From the NCBI RefSeq assembly GCF_000374825.1, contig NZ_KB895380.1:1-64000 (forward strand): 64,000 bases of DNA, in the 5' to 3' direction. Position numbers and translations under genes: made by a program. Under the pieces are notes generated by a model, which saw only the letters and a program-made list of their open reading frames with translations, was not told the DNA's origin and made no database searches. Below, piece by piece: positions 35,818-45,521 of the stretch. Position 1 is the stretch's first letter. The number at the start of each line of letters is the position of its first letter. The stretch comes from Paenibacillus sanguinis 2301083 = DSM 16941 (GTDB taxonomy: Bacteria > Bacillota > Bacilli > Paenibacillales > Paenibacillaceae).

Positions 35818-37021
35818 ACCGTTCCTCCTCTCCTTGATGATCTTCCCCCTGAACAAATGTCTGCCGCCTATCCGACGGGCCGAGCAGTCCAGCATAAATA
35901 GCGGCAAGCTCTTCGCGTATCTCGCCAAGATCATATAGCGCCGCCAGCTTGCGGCTGTACTCCCCCATCCGCCACCGCCGCGAAGCATCGTGATGCAACC
36001 GGGTCAACGCCGCCGCCGTAGCAGACACATCACCAACTGGAACCAGGTACCCGTTCCGTCCGGGAGCTACCAGATCGCGACTGCCTCGCACATCGGTCGC
36101 CACCAGCGGCTTGCCAGCCGCCATCCCTTCCAGCAGCGCCTTCGGCAATCCCTCGCGCTGCGATAGTAAGGCCACTACATCTGCCGCATGCAGCAGCCGG
36201 GGAATATCGCGGCGGAAGCCAAGCAAGCGGACCTCCCGTGTCAAGCCATATTCGGCGGCCAGCTTGCGGTAGGAAGCTTCACAGCGGCCCGTGCCCGCCA
36301 GCAGCAATACAGCGGGAATTCCGCGGCGGCGAAGCTCGCGAACCGCGGCCAGCAATTGGCCCTGATTTTTGTTGCCATTCAGCTCAGCCGTGCACAAAAT
36401 GACAAAGTCCTCCGGGGCCAGATCAAGCTCCGCGCGATAGCGACAGATTTCATCCGCCTGCGGGGAAGCATATCGTTCCATCTCCACGCCCACGCCAGAG
36501 ATATAGGCCACATGGCCCCGAACCGGAAAAGACCGCGCCCGCTGCTCATCCTCCTGATTGATCGTGATCAGCACATCAGTCAACCGGGCCAAGCCTCGCT
36601 CCAGCGGGTAGAACAACCAGTTGCGCCAGGGAGCCCCGCGATAGAAATGGAACCCGTGAGCGGTATATACCAGCCGGGTTCTTTTGACCTCCCCGGGTCT
36701 GAACAAGCCGGCCAGCCAAACCGCCAGGCGCACAATCACCGCGGCATTGGGAGTATGTACATGGACGAATTCATATTGCTCCTGACGCAGAGAGCGGATC
36801 AGTACCCCTAGCGCCTGCCAGTTGCCGGGGGCTAGCGGATGGCGGCTAAAAGGAAGGTCCCGGCAGTCAAATTCAGCCGCTTTCACTTCCTCACGGCAAT
36901 GATCCGGAGCCGCGTAAGCGTGGACTTCAACTCCATCCCGGCGCAAATCCGCCATGAAGGGGAGATGGAACGCCGCCAGATGGGAGTAGACGGTGGCGAT
37001 ATACGCTGCTTTTCGTTTCAT
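35798..37021 (-). CDS. Glycosyltransferase family 4 protein (EPS cluster)
   Basis: A 407-residue cytoplasmic or peripheral GT-B enzyme. N-terminal domain from MKRKAAYIATVYSHLAAFHL; C-terminal nucleotide-binding domain with LLAGTGRCEASYRKLAAEYG and the E-x7-E type motif in REGLPKALLEGMAAGKPLVA. TDVRGSRDLVAPGRNGYLVP closes the donor site. It adds a sugar to the lipid-linked repeat unit; donor and acceptor cannot be told. Overlaps the next gene by 20 bases and the previous one by four (ATGA). Confidence 0.9.
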   Translation of the reverse strand: MKRKAAYIATVYSHLAAFHLPFMADLRRDGVEVHAYAAPDHCREEVKAAEFDCRDLPFSRHPLAPGNWQALGVLIRSLRQEQYEFVHVHTPNAAVIVRLAVWLAGLFRPGEVKRTRLVYTAHGFHFYRGAPWRNWLFYPLERGLARLTDVLITINQEDEQRARSFPVRGHVAYISGVGVEMERYASPQADEICRYRAELDLAPEDFVILCTAELNGNKNQGQLLAAVRELRRRGIPAVLLLAGTGRCEASYRKLAAEYGLTREVRLLGFRRDIPRLLHAADVVALLSQREGLPKALLEGMAAGKPLVATDVRGSRDLVAPGRNGYLVPVGDVSATAAALTRLHHDASRRWRMGEYSRKLAALYDLGEIREELAAIYAGLLGPSDRRQTFVQGEDHQGEEERYDQIIS

Positions 37022-38199
37022 CCTTCGGAACCCTCCCTTTTGCTGTAGAACGTCGCATTTTCCTCAGCCATTTTGCAGCCAGAGAGCTGTTCGTATAGAG
37101 CAAACCATCGCCCGGCTGCACGTGACATGGCATAATGAGCCTCCACATGCTCTCGGCCACATTGTCCCAATGCCCGCCGCTTCTCTGCGGGCAGTGCCAT
37201 CACCCGCTCCAGCGCTTCCGCCAGCCCTCTCTCTTCCAGAGGCGGCACGACGTAGCCGTTCTTGCCGTCCAGCACCACCTCGGCATTGCCGCCCACCGCC
37301 GTAGCCACGATGGGCAGCCTGGCCGCGCAAGCCTCCAGCAGCACAATCGGCAACCCCTCCCAGCGGGAGGACATCACGTAGCCATCGGCAGCCGCCATCA
37401 GCCGGGGGATATCCTGGCGAATTCCCAGTAAGGCTACGCTATCCGCCAGCCCCAAAGCGGCCGCCTCCTGCTCCACCCGCTCCCGCTCCGGGCCTATTCC
37501 GGCAATCCATAATCGACTTGCCGGGAAGCCCTTGCTCCTGGCAGCAGCAAAGGCGCGCAGCATCAGCGGATAATCCTTTGCCGGGACCAGACGGCCCACC
37601 GCCAGCCAGACGAAGGTGTCACGCCCTGCCTGCTCCCCGGCTCCCAGCTCGGCGCGTATCGCCTTCCGCTCCCATGGCTCTACACCGGAGAATCGGCCAA
37701 GATCAATGCCGTTCTCCATCAGGCGGATTTTGCGGGCTGGAGCTATTTGCCGAGCTGTATAGGTCCGCACGGCTTCGCGGCTGACATTGGTCAGTACATC
37801 ACAGAGCGGGTCGGTGAGCCGGTACAGCCATTCCCGTACTTGTCCCCCCTCACGGATATTGTGGGCCGTGCAGATTAATACCGGCATATGTACAAACAGG
37901 CGAGTTACTCGGGCAAGAAGGTTGGCATGTACCAGATGACTATGCACCACATCAGGCCGTTCAGCGCGAATCAGGCGAGCCAGCCGAAGGATGGCGCGGG
38001 GATCAGGAACCCCCCTGGGCATCCCCAGGCTGTAAACCTCTACGCCCAATTCCCCAAGCTCCTGTAAATACGCCGTTGGTGGAATCATCGTCACCAGCCT
38101 TACGCGGCAATGTCTGGCCCGTAACTCCCGACAAAGCTCCAGCACCTGATTCTCTGCGCCGGCATGGTCGAACCCGGTAATGACAAACAAGATATTCAT
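37018..38199 (-). CDS. Glycosyltransferase family 4 protein (EPS cluster)
   Basis: A 393-residue GT-B enzyme. The N-terminus (MNILFVITGFDHAGAENQVL) has the Gly-rich acceptor motif; LWIAGIGPERERVEQEAAAL, SRWEGLPIVLLEACAARLPI and TAVGGNAEVVLDGKNGYVVP form the donor-binding domain. The start has GGAGAGAGGGG 12 bases upstream. The preceding polymerase frame runs on through its first 197 bases. It is coupled to the next transferase by an ATGA overlap. Specific sugar unknown. Confidence 0.9.
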   Translation of the reverse strand: MNILFVITGFDHAGAENQVLELCRELRARHCRVRLVTMIPPTAYLQELGELGVEVYSLGMPRGVPDPRAILRLARLIRAERPDVVHSHLVHANLLARVTRLFVHMPVLICTAHNIREGGQVREWLYRLTDPLCDVLTNVSREAVRTYTARQIAPARKIRLMENGIDLGRFSGVEPWERKAIRAELGAGEQAGRDTFVWLAVGRLVPAKDYPLMLRAFAAARSKGFPASRLWIAGIGPERERVEQEAAALGLADSVALLGIRQDIPRLMAAADGYVMSSRWEGLPIVLLEACAARLPIVATAVGGNAEVVLDGKNGYVVPPLEERGLAEALERVMALPAEKRRALGQCGREHVEAHYAMSRAAGRWFALYEQLSGCKMAEENATFYSKREGSEG

Positions 38200-39451
38200 G
38201 GCTTGCAGCCCCTCTCTCCTTGCGCCTTGCCGGAAGCAACATCAGTGCGGCAAAGGCGATCATCACGTACTCAAAGTTATAACCGAAGTCCCCGCTTGCC
38301 ATGGCATAAGCGATTGCCTGCACCAGCAAAATAGCCAGCACAGGAGCTTGTCGCAGAGCAGCAAGCCCTGAGAAGAGAACGGCGAGCGTCCATAGGGCCA
38401 AGCCCAGAAAGCCCCCCTCCGCCGCGATCTCCAGTGCCAGATTATGCGGGAAGTCCCGTGCTAACGGCGGGGTTACACTGCCAAGGCCCGCCCCTAAGAA
38501 CGGCGAATCCTCCAGCTTTTCCATGGCTTTGGCTTGCAAATCCATCCGTCCAATGTAATTATCGTCGCCTTGCAACTGATTGCGATCGAACAGCACCAGG
38601 AATCGGCTGCTCTCCACCCAATCTGCCAACGGCTCCGCATAAAGCGTAGCCGTCCCTCCTGCCGCAAGCAGCAGGAACAACAGCGGGACAGTCCACTTGG
38701 ACAGATGTCCCAACCTCTTCTCTCGATATTTGCGAATCAGTGAATAACCAAGGAAAAGGGCATGTGCTATCAGGAAAGCGACCAAAGGGCCGCGGGACTC
38801 TGTAGCCAGAGCCGAGGCCACTGCCGCGCCCAACGTCAACAGTCTTAATGGGAGCGGAGCTTTCCCGGCCCACAGGCAAACCGTTGCCGTAATCAACGAA
38901 GCTCGGGCGTTGAAGATGGGGTTGCTCCCCGGCAAGGTAAGCCGTCCCGGATACTCCGCGGAATATACGCCAAGCAGCAAATGCGCCAAGGCGTAGGCCA
39001 GACCCGTCCAGACAACCACACTCCATGAGAACCGGCGATGTTTCAAATACAAAATGTACATGTAAATGGCAGGAACAATACCGCGAGCCAGCAGCAGAAA
39101 CTCCTTCATTAGCCCATCTGAATCCACAGGCGCCCACAGCAGCGTAACCAGCATGTAGGCAAGGAACACCCCCCACAGCCAGACACCCTGATTCGCAAAC
39201 ATCTCCCGCAGCAATTCCGGATGAAGCAGCAAGGCTATGACAACGGGCAGAAGCGGAACGGCAAGCAATAACAGCAGGGAAGGTCCCGGAAGCACCAGCT
39301 TGCTGAAATAGCCAAACAGATCGAAGTATAGGCAAAAAGAAAATATCCAGGCGCTATCCACCTTCATATTCAAGGTCAACAAGCACTGCAGGAGAAATAC
39401 GATGATCGCTCCCCCCAGCAGTGCTAGCCACAGCAAGCTGATATCCGGCAT
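38003..39451 (-). CDS. Wzy/O-antigen-ligase-like polymerase (EPS cluster)
   Basis: An integral membrane protein that would polymerise repeat units outside the membrane. 482 residues in the open frame. About ten to eleven hydrophobic helices, with the O-antigen ligase core about 225-345 (ESRGPLVAFLIAHALFLGYS; GRMDLQAKAMEKLEDSPFLG; AGLGSVTPPLARDFPHNLAL). The start overlaps the upstream stop (TAATG). The last 65 residues (from HEYLVCHYR) are read through the beginning of the next gene in another frame and look non-native; see findings. A stop in the neighbouring frame forms the usual ATGA junction, so the true end may be near 38188. Confidence 0.8.
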   Translation of the reverse strand: MPDISLLWLALLGGAIIVFLLQCLLTLNMKVDSAWIFSFCLYFDLFGYFSKLVLPGPSLLLLLAVPLLPVVIALLLHPELLREMFANQGVWLWGVFLAYMLVTLLWAPVDSDGLMKEFLLLARGIVPAIYMYILYLKHRRFSWSVVVWTGLAYALAHLLLGVYSAEYPGRLTLPGSNPIFNARASLITATVCLWAGKAPLPLRLLTLGAAVASALATESRGPLVAFLIAHALFLGYSLIRKYREKRLGHLSKWTVPLLFLLLAAGGTATLYAEPLADWVESSRFLVLFDRNQLQGDDNYIGRMDLQAKAMEKLEDSPFLGAGLGSVTPPLARDFPHNLALEIAAEGGFLGLALWTLAVLFSGLAALRQAPVLAILLVQAIAYAMASGDFGYNFEYVMIAFAALMLLPARRKERGAASHEYLVCHYRVRPCRRRESGAGALSGVTGQTLPRKAGDDDSTNGVFTGAWGIGRRGLQPGDAQGGS

Positions 39452-40839
39452 TATCCCTTCCCTCTTTCCCAGGTATCCACACCTGTAGGTTCCCCCTGCC
39501 GGGGCCTTTGTTCCATCCAGCCCTTCCAGGTGATACATACGGGCAGCTTCGGCCTCCACTCCTGAAGGGTGCGCTCCATATAAGCCACTCTGGCCGCCTC
39601 CTTGACCGTGGTATCCAAATGCTGCACAAGCGCCCGGGGCACACGTCGCCCCTTCCACCTGGCGGCGAACTGCTCGATCTCCTCTAGGTGATGAACAGCA
39701 CTGCCTGGCTTATTGGGCAGCTCCAGTATAAACGGCACGGATAGGGGGAAATCCGTCTCCTTATAGGCAGCAATAACCGGCAAGCCATTCGCCAGATATT
39801 CTCTCACCTTGAGTGGTGAGGCCTCTTCCATGCCTTTTCGATACAGGGCTAACGTACCGATGGCCAGATCGGCCTGGTCCAGCAGCGGTTGATACTCCAA
39901 GCGGGTGAGTATCCCGTGGAAGAACAGATTTACAGGCACTTCAGGCCCATCATCAGCGAGCAAAGTGCTGCCTGCCCCTCGTTTTGGCAGACGTTTATTT
40001 GTCAACTGCTCCAGCTCGTCCTGTTCAGGTCCGATGATATCAAACCGCCAGTTAGGTTTAGCTCTTGCCCACCCGGCAATCTCGTCCAGTCCTTGCCAGG
40101 GCTGACCGGGCGAGCCTATAAACACCAGCCGCATGGAACCAGCCACACCGGCTGCCTCCCCCGTATCATTTTTCTCCTTTAGCCCAGCCAGCCCAGCCAA
40201 CCCCGTCCCCATATCGTCTGCACTTACTCCCTCTTGCCTTTGCGCGGACACCTCTGGATGAACGCTTTGATTATTTGATCCAGCGGGCAGCGGGGGGAAT
40301 TCTGCCAGCCCGATGCCATTGCCAATAACAATTGCTCTCCTCGCATAACACCGGAATACCTTGGCCTTCGCCAACTCGCGACTGACGAAGACAAGGCCGC
40401 CGGCTGCCCGCAGCACCCAGCCACGCGTCAGCCGATGATAGGTATAGCGCAGCCAGCCCCTGCCCCGCCGCTCCAGTGCCAGTTCAGCCACATCGTTGGT
40501 GTTAATCTCCAGCACAGAGGGGAACGCTCTCAGCAAGGAGGGCAGCTTGGCATAATACAGATCAAAGCGATGATATATAATGTCCGGCTGCCAGGAACAA
40601 AGCCGTTCTGCCAGCGCCTTGAACCGGGCCATTCTCCCCCAGCGTCCTGAATACATCTCACACACCACGGAAATACCAGCGGTGTCTGCTACGTTCCATA
40701 ATTTTGCCGTTTTTCGGCTGAACAGGAACAGGGACACCTCATGCCCCAGCGCCCGCCAGGCTGAAGCCTGGGCCACCACTTTCTTGAATACCCCACTCTC
40801 CGGCCCTTCGTTCCAATGAATCAGGTAGGCGATCCTCAT
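39451..40839 (-). CDS. Glycosyltransferase, GT4-like (EPS cluster)
   Basis: A 462-residue GT-B enzyme, more divergent than the other two. N-terminal domain MRIAYLIHWNEGPESGVFKK with the usual Gly-Val-Phe donor/acceptor region; C-terminal KGMEEASPLKVREYLANGLP and VIAAYKETDFPLSVPF carry the E-x7-E type motif. A Gly/Asn/Gln-rich insertion (about 195-235) separates the two domains. It follows the deacetylase gene by two bases and overlaps the polymerase start, so it is fully coupled. Donor unknown. Confidence 0.82.
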   Translation of the reverse strand: MRIAYLIHWNEGPESGVFKKVVAQASAWRALGHEVSLFLFSRKTAKLWNVADTAGISVVCEMYSGRWGRMARFKALAERLCSWQPDIIYHRFDLYYAKLPSLLRAFPSVLEINTNDVAELALERRGRGWLRYTYHRLTRGWVLRAAGGLVFVSRELAKAKVFRCYARRAIVIGNGIGLAEFPPLPAGSNNQSVHPEVSAQRQEGVSADDMGTGLAGLAGLKEKNDTGEAAGVAGSMRLVFIGSPGQPWQGLDEIAGWARAKPNWRFDIIGPEQDELEQLTNKRLPKRGAGSTLLADDGPEVPVNLFFHGILTRLEYQPLLDQADLAIGTLALYRKGMEEASPLKVREYLANGLPVIAAYKETDFPLSVPFILELPNKPGSAVHHLEEIEQFAARWKGRRVPRALVQHLDTTVKEAARVAYMERTLQEWRPKLPVCITWKGWMEQRPRQGEPTGVDTWERGKG

Positions 40840-40841
40840 CC

Positions 40842-42296
40842 CTATCCCTCCTTACCGAAATCCGGCTTCAGCAGCTCTAGCAGCAATTTGCGATATAAAG
40901 CCCGGTGAGAGCTTTTCAGGAGTTGGCTATTATGCCATAGCAACGTGAATTCACCGTTATATTTCCGGCACTGCCTGTACAAGCGGCACAGTGCTTCATA
41001 GGCCTGGCCCGGTGTCAGTCCCATGTACTCCGGGTGCAGCAACGTCTGGTCCATCGCAATGAGCGGCCGCTCCCGCAGCGCCAGCTCGCGGCGGGTTTTC
41101 AAATTAAACACCGGATATTCGTAGCACACCCCTGCACGGAATCCGGCATGCTCGGCGTAACCCAGAGTGCTGTCGTAAGCCAGACCGGCATCCTCCCAGA
41201 ACTGCCAGGTCTCCGGGGCCCGCCAGCGCAAATAATGCTGCCTTCCTCCCCAGCTTGAGGAATGAATTCCATGAGCTGCGGCAACCTCCTGCAGCCTTTC
41301 AAATTGCTTGCGAATCAGCGCCGGATTCAGAAAGGTCCGATACCCGGGGTGAAGTCCGATTTCGTGCCCCCGTGCATGAATATCCCGCAGCAGTTGTCCT
41401 ACAGCCGGGTCATTCACCGCGTAGTTGCCATCAAGGCCCGAAGGAGAGTACCTGTCCCTGGCAATAAAATAAAACGCACTTCGTAAACCGGCCTGCTCAC
41501 TCAGATCCATCAGCCATGTGAACGTATTGTATGGGTCCTGGTCCAAGCGGTCAGGACGGAGCAGCATAGCAGCCTTATGTCGCGCAGCTTCCGTATCCTT
41601 ACGGCGAATCAAGTCCATGGCCACCTCCCGGAGCATGCTGATCCGGCTGCGACCATATACATAAAAGGGGAAATCGACATCATGAGTGAGACGAACGGAA
41701 GGCTCTCGTCTCTTGCGCACCAGTCCTGGCTCTAACCGGGTCAGCAGCTTCCACATGCATTCCACATAGGCGTTCACAATAGGCAGGTGTAGGAACGACT
41801 CCCGCCAGGCCAGAGAGTTGCTGGCCGGGAATCGCCCGTGACGGTCGAATTTTCTCTCCCCCTGGACCACCTCCTCATACCTGGTCAGCATAAACAGGCT
41901 GCTGCCGAACACGTCCAGTCCCAGGTAAAGATCATTAGCCTGCCACTCCATATAGCGACCCGAAGCCCCCTTTCGGCCATAAATCACAGGTAATTTTTCA
42001 CCCTCGGCTACAAAATCGCCGCCTGGCGGCACAAAACGATCCAACGGCAGCACCGGTAACGAAGCTGGCTTAAGCCAATGCTCCTGCGGGATGCTAAGCA
42101 GCACATCCGGCATACGTAATCCTCGGCGCGGCCCTGCTGCGGAAGACCCAGCCTGATCCAGAACAAGGAGGACTTCATTTTTCCGGTCTCTTTCGTATAC
42201 GATTCGGTAATCAAGACCAAGGAATTCGCCCAGCAACACCCGGCAAATATATTCTCTTTCCGCGCTCCGCGCAGGAGGCGCATGTACAATCAGCAT
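40842..42296 (-). CDS. Polysaccharide deacetylase-like protein (EPS cluster)
   Basis: A 484-residue protein. The C-terminal two-thirds resemble carbohydrate esterase family 4, with RLTHDVDFPFYVYG (Asp-x-Asp in the first motif), GHEIGLHPGYRTF (metal-ligand histidines) and DSTLGYAEHAGFRAG (third motif). The N-terminal 150 residues resemble domains annotated DUF7033 in similar EPS loci. It would remove acetyl groups from sugars of the polymer or its precursor. No signal peptide is seen, so it may act in the cytoplasm or be exported by an unknown route. Overlaps the flippase gene by seven bases. Confidence 0.82.
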   Translation of the reverse strand: MLIVHAPPARSAEREYICRVLLGEFLGLDYRIVYERDRKNEVLLVLDQAGSSAAGPRRGLRMPDVLLSIPQEHWLKPASLPVLPLDRFVPPGGDFVAEGEKLPVIYGRKGASGRYMEWQANDLYLGLDVFGSSLFMLTRYEEVVQGERKFDRHGRFPASNSLAWRESFLHLPIVNAYVECMWKLLTRLEPGLVRKRREPSVRLTHDVDFPFYVYGRSRISMLREVAMDLIRRKDTEAARHKAAMLLRPDRLDQDPYNTFTWLMDLSEQAGLRSAFYFIARDRYSPSGLDGNYAVNDPAVGQLLRDIHARGHEIGLHPGYRTFLNPALIRKQFERLQEVAAAHGIHSSSWGGRQHYLRWRAPETWQFWEDAGLAYDSTLGYAEHAGFRAGVCYEYPVFNLKTRRELALRERPLIAMDQTLLHPEYMGLTPGQAYEALCRLYRQCRKYNGEFTLLWHNSQLLKSSHRALYRKLLLELLKPDFGKEG

Positions 42297-43720
42297 TCGT
42301 TATCCCGCTCCTTGCTGGGTAGTGATTCTCCTTCCGCCATTTCTTCGTCCGCCTTCACCTTGTATTTGCGTACAGAGTGCCAGGATAATCCCAAATGCAG
42401 GGCATATCCCAGCGTAGAAGCAGCGCTGAACCATCCGATCGCGTGATCAGCGGATTGATTCGTTCGCCAGGCCAGGTAAAGCGAGCCCAAAATAAGCAAT
42501 GTACGGATAATTTCACGGTATAAGTGCAAGTCCTGCCTCTCCATCACATCGATGGTCGAGCCAACCGAGTTGGCCACAAACTGGCTTAGGTACATGACCG
42601 AGAGCAGGCGGATAAAGCTGCCCGACCTGGCCCACTCCTCACCGAACAGGAAAGCAAACAGATAAGGTCCCACCGCGACAATCAGCAAAATAGCAAGCAG
42701 GCCAAACAGGAAGACATTTCGAACCGTCTTTCGGAATAAGGGGTACAGCCGACTGGGATTATGGATCATATGATCCGCTGATTCTGCCAGATACACGCTG
42801 CGTACCGAAGTCATAATCAATGTCATGGGCGAACCGAGGATGCGCTGGCATAAGGCAAACCATCCCGCAACCTGCGGCCCGTAAAACGAAGCCAGCAAAA
42901 TCGTTGGCACGTACAGGCCAATACTGTTCAGCAGCCCCGCCGACATCGATAAGATAGGAAAGCGCCGATAGCGGTAGGCCGTCTCCTTCAAATCTGTCCA
43001 ATCCGAGGCGATGTCCTGGCGTTTAACATCTCTCCTCCATAATCGCCACTGCGGCAGCAATCCGCCAAAACGGCCTACAATGTCGCCGATAATCAAGCCC
43101 AGCGGGCCCAGTTGAAACAAGCTCAGTCCAATTTGGGAGGAAATCTGGCTCAGACTCTGTGTATATTTCGTTCGCGCCAGTTGCTTGAAATATTTTTTGC
43201 GAATGGACCAGAAGTTCAGAATTTGATAAAATCCGGCTCCAAACAGACTTACGATGAAAAACATGTAATAGTGGGTCAGATAAGACTCATGCAGCCAGGA
43301 GGACAACGGTTCCTCCAGAATATGAATGCCGATCCCGCTGGCAATGCTGACCCCGATACAGATGCGCAGAGACAAGGACAAGACGCTGGAGGCCGTTTGA
43401 TCATCTTCCGGCAGGGTGATGGCGTTCTCGTAGGAGAAGGAAATGACCATGAGCAGAATGCCAATGATGGAGAGGTACATGGAGTAGGTGCCGTACTCGG
43501 TCGGGGAATATAGTCTGGTCAAAATCGGCAAGGTGGCCAGTACGATAATTTGGCTAATAATCGTTCCTCCGGCCAGCACGAAAACATTGCGCAGAAATCC
43601 ATTATTTCTGAGCTTGTGCCAGAGAACAGGCAGGTTCGCGGAGCGCAGCAGCTCGCGGAGCTGTCCGGTACGGCTGTGCATGAAGCGGAGGATGAGGCTT
43701 ATGGAAGCTTTCTTCGGCAT
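42290..43720 (-). CDS. Oligosaccharide flippase (Wzx-type, EPS cluster)
   Basis: A 476-residue membrane protein of the MOP superfamily that flips the lipid-linked repeat unit across the membrane. The region NVFVLAGGTIISQIIVLATL and PILTRLYSPTEYGTYSMYLS (about 45-84) is the typical start of the family; about 12-14 helices follow. The extra N-terminal 40 residues are basic. Overlaps the deacetylase gene by seven bases; 43 bases separate it from the aminotransferase. Confidence 0.9.
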   Translation of the reverse strand: MPKKASISLILRFMHSRTGQLRELLRSANLPVLWHKLRNNGFLRNVFVLAGGTIISQIIVLATLPILTRLYSPTEYGTYSMYLSIIGILLMVISFSYENAITLPEDDQTASSVLSLSLRICIGVSIASGIGIHILEEPLSSWLHESYLTHYYMFFIVSLFGAGFYQILNFWSIRKKYFKQLARTKYTQSLSQISSQIGLSLFQLGPLGLIIGDIVGRFGGLLPQWRLWRRDVKRQDIASDWTDLKETAYRYRRFPILSMSAGLLNSIGLYVPTILLASFYGPQVAGWFALCQRILGSPMTLIMTSVRSVYLAESADHMIHNPSRLYPLFRKTVRNVFLFGLLAILLIVAVGPYLFAFLFGEEWARSGSFIRLLSVMYLSQFVANSVGSTIDVMERQDLHLYREIIRTLLILGSLYLAWRTNQSADHAIGWFSAASTLGYALHLGLSWHSVRKYKVKADEEMAEGESLPSKERDNEC

Positions 43721-43763
43721 ATTTCACATCCTCGTCCCTTTTGAAAAGTCGGTTGACATAGGT

Positions 43764-44879
43764 TCAAGTGCACAGCACATTGCGAATTTGCTGCGCAACC
43801 AAGCTTTGTACAGCTTCGTCCATCTGCGGCCAGATCGGAAGAGACAGCACCTCTTGTGCTAAAAGCTCGGCCAACGGCACAACAGGCTTGCTGTCAGCAT
43901 AAACCGGCAACCTGTGCAGCGGCAGCGGATAGTAGACCATCGTGCTGATGCCCGCAGCGGCTAGCGCGGCTTGCAGCTCATCCCGACGTCCATGAAGTAC
44001 CCGTACCGTATATTGATGGAATACCTGCTGTGCTGAAGATGGTACCGCTCCCGGCAGCATGAGACCGGCAATATCCCCAAGCAGTTCGTCATAACGGGCT
44101 GCGGCCCGGCGGCGTTCTTCATTTTGCACATCAATCCGGGGCAGCTTCACTCGCAGAATGGCCGCCTGCAACTCGTCCAGTCGCGAATTGAAGCCTATGG
44201 CTTCGTTATAATACTTGCGCTTCGAGCCATGGGTCCGCAGCATCGCTGCCGCCTCGGCCAGCTTCGGATCATCTGTGGTCAGGAGTCCGCCGTCTCCGTA
44301 TGCGCCCAGGTTCTTGGATGGAAAAAAGGAGTAGCAGCCGATATGGCCGATCGTGCCTGCCTTCTTGCCATTGACCTCGGCCCCAAAGGCTTGCGCGGTA
44401 TCCTCAATGATGATCAGACCGTGTTGATCAGCCAGGCTCATCAACCTGTCCATGTCAAGCGGCCGACCAAACAAATGCACCGGAATCACCCCCTTGGTCT
44501 GCGGAGTCAGCACTGCTTCCACGGCGTCCAGGTCCAGGTTATACGTCAGTGGATCGACATCGGCAAAGACCGGAACCGCCCCGACGCGGCTGATCGCCTC
44601 GGCTGTGGCGAAGAAAGTGAACGGAGTGGTAATGACTTCATCTCCCGGGCCAATTCCAGCCGCAAGCAAGGCAATTACCAGGGCGTCTGTCCCCGAATTC
44701 AATGTAATCGCATGTTGGGTCCCCAGGTAGGCGGCAAGCTCGGCTTCCAGCTGCTTTACCTGAGCCCCCATGATGAAGGTGCCTCCATCCAGCACGTCCT
44801 CCATTGCTCGCAGAAGCCGGGGCTTCAATTCAGCTATCTCCTGGCGTAAATCCAGTAAAGGGATTCGCGTCATTTTCAT
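43764..44879 (-). CDS. DegT/DnrJ-type PLP aminotransferase, WbpE-like
   Basis: A 371-residue sugar aminotransferase. The substrate in the WbpE pathway is UDP-3-keto-GlcNAcA, giving the 3-amino sugar. DTAQAFGAEVNGKKAGTIGH and CYSFFPSKNLGAYGDGGLLT carry the PLP lysine (SFFPSKNLG) and cofactor-binding residues. It starts on the base after the acetyltransferase stop (overlap of one base). Together with the WbpA-, WbpB- and WbpD-like genes it completes a UDP-GlcNAc3NAcA route. The product could instead be a related 3-amino sugar. Confidence 0.88.
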   Translation of the reverse strand: MKMTRIPLLDLRQEIAELKPRLLRAMEDVLDGGTFIMGAQVKQLEAELAAYLGTQHAITLNSGTDALVIALLAAGIGPGDEVITTPFTFFATAEAISRVGAVPVFADVDPLTYNLDLDAVEAVLTPQTKGVIPVHLFGRPLDMDRLMSLADQHGLIIIEDTAQAFGAEVNGKKAGTIGHIGCYSFFPSKNLGAYGDGGLLTTDDPKLAEAAAMLRTHGSKRKYYNEAIGFNSRLDELQAAILRVKLPRIDVQNEERRRAAARYDELLGDIAGLMLPGAVPSSAQQVFHQYTVRVLHGRRDELQAALAAAGISTMVYYPLPLHRLPVYADSKPVVPLAELLAQEVLSLPIWPQMDEAVQSLVAQQIRNVLCT

Positions 44880-45466
44880 TAGGCTTCATCCTCCCCTTTG
44901 ATGGTTACGGCATCCCGCTGCAGGCCGTATTCCCGTCCGCAGTCACCGCATTTTGCATCCCCGCCGCTAAATCCCAGCCTGGTCCCGCAGCGACAAGCCC
45001 AGCCGATCCGTCGTCCGGGTACCCCTGCAATGAGCGCGTAAGGCTGAACATCCCGGGTCACGACGGAGCCGGCCGCGATCATTGCCCACTCACCAACGGT
45101 CACGCCACATACCACCGTGGCATTGGCCCCGATGGAAGCGCCTCGTTTTACCCGTGTCGCCAAATAGTCTTCGCTGCTTGCCCGCGGAAATGCTGACCGC
45201 GGTGTCCTGACATTTGTAAATACAATGCTTGGCCCGCAAAATACGTCATCCTCCAGGGTCACTCCCTGATATACGGACACATTGTTTTGAATCTTCACAC
45301 CGTTGCCGATCCGCACATGGTCAGCTACATATACGTTTTGCCCCAGGCTGCACCTTGCTCCGATAACCGATGTCGCAGAGACATGGGAAAAATGCCAGAC
45401 CCTTGTTCCTTCCCCAAGCTGAGCACCCGGGTCAACGATGGCCGTCTCGTGTATATATCCGTTCAT
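44879..45466 (-). CDS. Hexapeptide N-acetyltransferase, WbpD-like
   Basis: A 195-residue left-handed beta-helix acetyltransferase; WbpD acetylates the 3-amino group of the UDP-sugar. The repeats are clear from YIHETAIVDPGAQLGEGTRV through VRIGNGVKIQNNVSVYQGV and VFCGPSIVFTNVRTPRSAFP. Residues 160-185 add four cysteines (CRCG...CGDCG), a likely zinc ribbon not needed in every relative. It lies between the WbpA-like and WbpE-like genes. Confidence 0.85.
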   Translation of the reverse strand: MNGYIHETAIVDPGAQLGEGTRVWHFSHVSATSVIGARCSLGQNVYVADHVRIGNGVKIQNNVSVYQGVTLEDDVFCGPSIVFTNVRTPRSAFPRASSEDYLATRVKRGASIGANATVVCGVTVGEWAMIAAGSVVTRDVQPYALIAGVPGRRIGWACRCGTRLGFSGGDAKCGDCGREYGLQRDAVTIKGEDEA

Positions 45467-45521
45467 TTCGTCTACCTCCGTCTGAATTTTGTCTAGGCAA
45501 CTTATTCATCGCACTTCTCTT

